This document shows, piece by piece, positions 61,705-64,000 of a stretch of DNA of 64,000 nucleotides (its first letter is position 1; the number at the start of each line of letters is the position of its first letter). The position numbers and the translations under genes are program-made. The DNA is from RGDT01 sp964630925 (GTDB taxonomy: Bacteria > Planctomycetota > Planctomycetia > Gemmatales > Gemmataceae), in NCBI GenBank assembly GCA_964630925.1, contig CAZVZK010000009.1, positions 1 through 64,000 of the forward strand, in the 5' to 3' direction. The notes under the pieces were generated by a model. It was not told the origin of the DNA and ran no database searches. It saw only the letters and a program-made list of their open reading frames with translations.

Positions 61705-61776
61705 CCGCGTCGGGGATGGTTCAGTTCGCCGACGGGGAATAGAACAATCGCTTCCCTGAACGCGGACGGGACAGGC

Positions 61777-62679
61777 ATGACCACGACTCACCACAACAAC
61801 GTCCCCATCGACGACACCTTCGCCGAGGCGTTCCCCATGACGGGCGCCCGCGTCGTCGTCACCGCCGCCACCCCCGAGTGGGCCCTCGTCGCCGCCCGCG
61901 AGGCCACCGGCTACGCCGCCTCCGTCATCGGCTGCGACTGCGAGGCCGGGATCGAACACACCCTCACCCCCGACGAGACGCCCGACGGACGCCCCGGCGT
62001 CAGCCTGCTGTTCTTCGCGTTCTCCCGCGACGCGCTGCAGAAGGCGCTCGTCGGCCGCGTCGGCCAGTGCATCCTCACCTGCCCGACGACGGCCTGCTAC
62101 AACGGCCTGCCCATCGACCCCACACGCTCGCTCTCCATCGGCGGATCGTTGCGCTATTTCGGCGACTCCTTCCAGATCTCCAAGCTCCTCGACGGGAGGC
62201 GCTACTGGCGTGTCCCCGTCATGGACGGCGAGTTCGTCTGCGAGGACCGCTTCGGCACCGTCAAGGGGGTGGCCGGCGGCAACCTCCTCCTCCTCGGCCG
62301 CACCCAGGCCGAGACCCTCGCCGCCGCCGAGGCCGCCATGGAGGCCGTCCGCGGCGTCCCCGGCACGATCGCGCCGTTCCCAGGAGGGATCGTGCGGAGC
62401 GGCAGCAAGGTCGGCAGCCGCTACAAGAAGCTCAAGGCCAGCACCAGCGACGCCTACTGCCCCACGCTGCGGCCCCTCGTCGAGACGAAGCTGGAGGCCG
62501 GCGTCGCCGCCGTCTACGAGATCGTCATCGACGGCATCGACCTGGCGGCGGTCGAGGAGGCGATGCGCGAGGGGATGAAGGCGGCGTGCCGTCCGGGCGT
62601 CGTGCGCATCACGGCGGGCAACTACGGCGGCAAGCTCGGGCCGCACCACATCCACCTGCACAAACTGCTCGGCGGCTAG
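61777..62679 (+). CDS. ftr: Formylmethanofuran:tetrahydromethanopterin formyltransferase
   Basis: 300 residues, the normal length for Ftr/FhcD. The start I-D-D-T-F-A-E-A-F-P-M at 11-21 is the family hallmark, as is the Glu-rich pocket G-C-D-C-E-A-G near 52, and P-T-T-A-C-Y-N-G-L near 103. The C-terminal G-N-Y-G-G-K-L-G-P-H-H-I-H-L-H fits. In methylotrophs and planctomycetes the enzyme transfers formyl between methanofuran and H4MPT in formaldehyde oxidation. Other pathway genes (fhcABC, mch, mtdB) are not near, so it is unlinked. Its TAG stop shares CTAG with the convergent ribH stop. Confidence 0.96.
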   Translation: MTTTHHNNVPIDDTFAEAFPMTGARVVVTAATPEWALVAAREATGYAASVIGCDCEAGIEHTLTPDETPDGRPGVSLLFFAFSRDALQKALVGRVGQCILTCPTTACYNGLPIDPTRSLSIGGSLRYFGDSFQISKLLDGRRYWRVPVMDGEFVCEDRFGTVKGVAGGNLLLLGRTQAETLAAAEAAMEAVRGVPGTIAPFPGGIVRSGSKVGSRYKKLKASTSDAYCPTLRPLVETKLEAGVAAVYEIVIDGIDLAAVEEAMREGMKAACRPGVVRITAGNYGGKLGPHHIHLHKLLGG

Positions 62680-63095
62680 CGCAGCGCCGCCAGCGTCTCC
62701 AGGCTGTGGAGCGCCGCCACCACCGCGGCCCGCGCCGCGCCGATCTTGCGCACCTCGGCCTGCTCCGGCGTCGCCCCAGGGCCGATGATGCCGATGCCGA
62801 CGGGCTTCTTGTATTTCAGTTGAAGATCGACGAGGGCGGCGTGGACGACGTGGCCCATGACCTCGCCGTGCAGCGTCTCGCCCCTCTCGATGAACCCCAG
62901 CGCGACGACCACATCGACATCGCCGCGGGCCAGGAGGGCGTCGGCGACGAGCGGGATCTCGTAGGCCCCCGGCACGCGCACGAGGTTCACCAGACGCGCG
63001 CCCGCCGCCGCGATCTGGGCGCGGGCCGTCTCGACCATCGGATCGACGACGGCCTTGTTGAAGTCGGCCGCCACCACCGCCACCGCCGCGCTCAT
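62676..63095 (-). CDS. ribH: 6,7-Dimethyl-8-ribityllumazine synthase, planctomycete type
   Basis: 139 residues from ATG 63095. The substrate-binding F-N near 13 and V-P-G-A-Y-E-I-P near 42-49 match lumazine synthases. The loop G-F-I-E-R-G-E-T-L-H-G-E-V near 68-80 differs slightly from the common G-A-V-I-R-G-x-T-x-H, yet keeps R-G-E-T and His. The C-terminus K-P-V-G-I-G-I-I-G-P-G-A-T near 97 is characteristic. It condenses ribityl-aminouracil with dihydroxybutanone phosphate in riboflavin synthesis. Convergent with ftr; stops overlap by 4 bp. It is a lone rib gene here. Confidence 0.8.
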   Translation of the reverse strand: MSAAVAVVAADFNKAVVDPMVETARAQIAAAGARLVNLVRVPGAYEIPLVADALLARGDVDVVVALGFIERGETLHGEVMGHVVHAALVDLQLKYKKPVGIGIIGPGATPEQAEVRKIGAARAAVVAALHSLETLAALR

Positions 63096-63158
63096 GGCTC
63101 GCCCTCCCGCCGGAGGGGTGATCCTACGTGGCGGTTCGCCCCGCCGGCAAGGGCCGTG

Positions 63159-63164
63159 TAGGAT
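63159..63164 (+). promoter_or_regulatory. Candidate -10 box (TAGGAT)
   Basis: TAGGAT ends 35 nt before the ATG at 63200 and is identical to the box before the propeller gene (321-326), at the same distance. No -35 is clear. Confidence 0.4.
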
Positions 63165-63199
63165 GACCACGTCTTCCTTGCGGCCCGTGGGGATCGTCC

Positions 63200-64000
63200 A
63201 TGTACGCGATGACGCTGTTGGTGGCGCTGCTGGGGACGGCGGCGGCGGCCCCGGCCTACCTAACGCCAGCGCAGATCAAGGAGATGGACCAGGTCGCGGA
63301 CCTGTGGGGGAAGGCCAACGCGGACTGGCAGGCGGGCCGGCGTGACGAGGCGGCCAGGGGCTGGCGCGTGGCGCTGGCCGGCGCCGAGAGGCTGCTGGGC
63401 GACGACACGAGGTGGGTGCCCACGATCATCAACAATCTGGCGGCCGCCGAGTATCAGCGCAACAATTACGAGGCGGCGGCGGCGCTCGGGCGGCGGCATG
63501 CCTGGACACTGGCGAGGACGCACGGCGCCGGGCACTGGAAGGCCGTCGACGCACGCCAGAGCTGGCGCGTCTACGAGGACCTGGCGCGCCAGCCGCCGGC
63601 CGGGCGCGACGCCATACGGAAGGCGTTGGCGCTCGGGGAGGAGGCTCGGGCGCACCAGTCCGCCGGTAGGGACGCCGAGGCGATGCCGTTGCTGCGGATG
63701 CAGTTGGAGGCGACGAGGCCGCTCCTCTGGGACGGCCTGCCCAACCCCAATTACGTATCCGCCTTGAACAACCTCGCCTCCATGTACCGGGAATTGGGCG
63801 AACACGCCACGGCGCTGCCGCTCTCGCTGAAGGCCCTCGATCTCTACCGCCGGTCACTCGGGGCGAGGCACCCCGGCCACGCCATCGGGCTCATCAACCA
63901 CGCCAACCTCCTCTTACAGATGGGCCAGGCCAGGGCCGCCATCCCATTCATGGCCGAGGCCTTGTCGATCCGCAAGGAGGTGTTCGGGGGCGAGCACGCG
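63200..64000 (+). CDS. Exported TPR protein, truncated by window end
   Basis: The frame is open from ATG 63200 to the edge (267 codons, no stop). An N-terminal signal peptide is likely (M-T-L-L-V-A-L-L-G-T-A-A-A-A-P-A). TPR-12-type repeats follow in kinesin-light-chain style (A-L-N-N-L-A-S-M-Y-R-E-L-G, then S-L-G-A-R-H-P near 215, and I-N-H-A-N-L-L-L-Q-M-G). Such arrays in planctomycetes often precede a CHAT peptidase domain, which would lie outside the window; that is only a guess. Divergent from ribH, 104 bp apart. Confidence 0.85.
   Translation, partial: MYAMTLLVALLGTAAAAPAYLTPAQIKEMDQVADLWGKANADWQAGRRDEAARGWRVALAGAERLLGDDTRWVPTIINNLAAAEYQRNNYEAAAALGRRHAWTLARTHGAGHWKAVDARQSWRVYEDLARQPPAGRDAIRKALALGEEARAHQSAGRDAEAMPLLRMQLEATRPLLWDGLPNPNYVSALNNLASMYRELGEHATALPLSLKALDLYRRSLGARHPGHAIGLINHANLLLQMGQARAAIPFMAEALSIRKEVFGGEHA

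Noticed and set aside
59466..62661. Two long minus-strand frames (59466-61229, 61105-62661)
   Set aside because: Shadows of the DEAD-box helicase, the RDD protein and ftr, each with intact motifs on the plus strand.

Overview
The window is high-GC bacterial chromosome, most likely from a planctomycete of the Gemmataceae. The pointers are: four tandem LRR proteins that each open with the Gemmata-type 'repeat-companion' module (D-D-T-P-R-L-V-Y-A-D-W-L, TIGR02996 family); an archaeal-type C1-transfer gene (ftr) in a bacterial setting; a planctomycete-type lumazine synthase; and an exosortase/EpsI pair inside a large exopolysaccharide locus. No rRNA, tRNA or CRISPR array was seen. Long open frames opposite real genes are GC-driven shadows.

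Layout. 0.4-7.2 kb: a Tat-exported NHL beta-propeller, a REC-GGDEF diguanylate cyclase, a patch of gene debris (an internally deleted second copy of the propeller gene next to a scrap resembling arginine decarboxylase), then a sugar-nucleotide pair (GalU-like protein plus a large GHMP-kinase/UDPGP fusion). 7.4-15 kb: two paralogues of an unrecognised HTH-like family, the second frameshifted, flank an acyltransferase, glycosyltransferases and methyltransferase. A polysaccharide deacetylase and a GNAT-fold protein follow. 15-43 kb: an almost uninterrupted minus-strand exopolysaccharide/O-antigen locus. It holds a membrane-anchored YetA/PcRGLX-like protein, an O-antigen-ligase-type protein, several glycosyltransferases, a CDP-deoxysugar pathway (rfbF, rfbG, 3,5-epimerase, reductase/epimerase), five methyltransferases (including TylF and FkbM types), a PP-loop protein of unknown role, a Wzm/Wzt ABC exporter with a Wzt C-terminal domain, an initiating sugar transferase, an EpsI-like protein, a Wzc-like co-polymerase/kinase, an exosortase and a polytopic GT-C-like protein. 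About 24.5-31.6 kb and 33.9-34.75 kb are visibly poorer in GC than their surroundings, suggesting an exchanged glycan cassette.

43-52.5 kb: a plus-strand Tad/Flp pilus operon (pilin, prepilin peptidase, TadE, CpaB, TadG, CpaE, CpaF, TadB, TadC) behind an 840-bp hairpin-rich leader; no secretin gene is present. 52.6-64 kb: a nitrilase-family amidase, four tandem LRR genes, a YaiI/DUF188 protein, a DEAD-box helicase, a small unknown protein, an RDD membrane protein, ftr, ribH and the start of a TPR protein cut by the window edge.

Working together: the 15-43 kb genes would make, decorate, export and attach a surface glycan. The neighbouring Tad operon would build adhesive pili, so the central 35 kb reads as a surface-attachment island. 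Many genes there overlap by ATGA or GTGA, which points to translational coupling. Functions are assigned from motifs and domain memory; no database search was possible.
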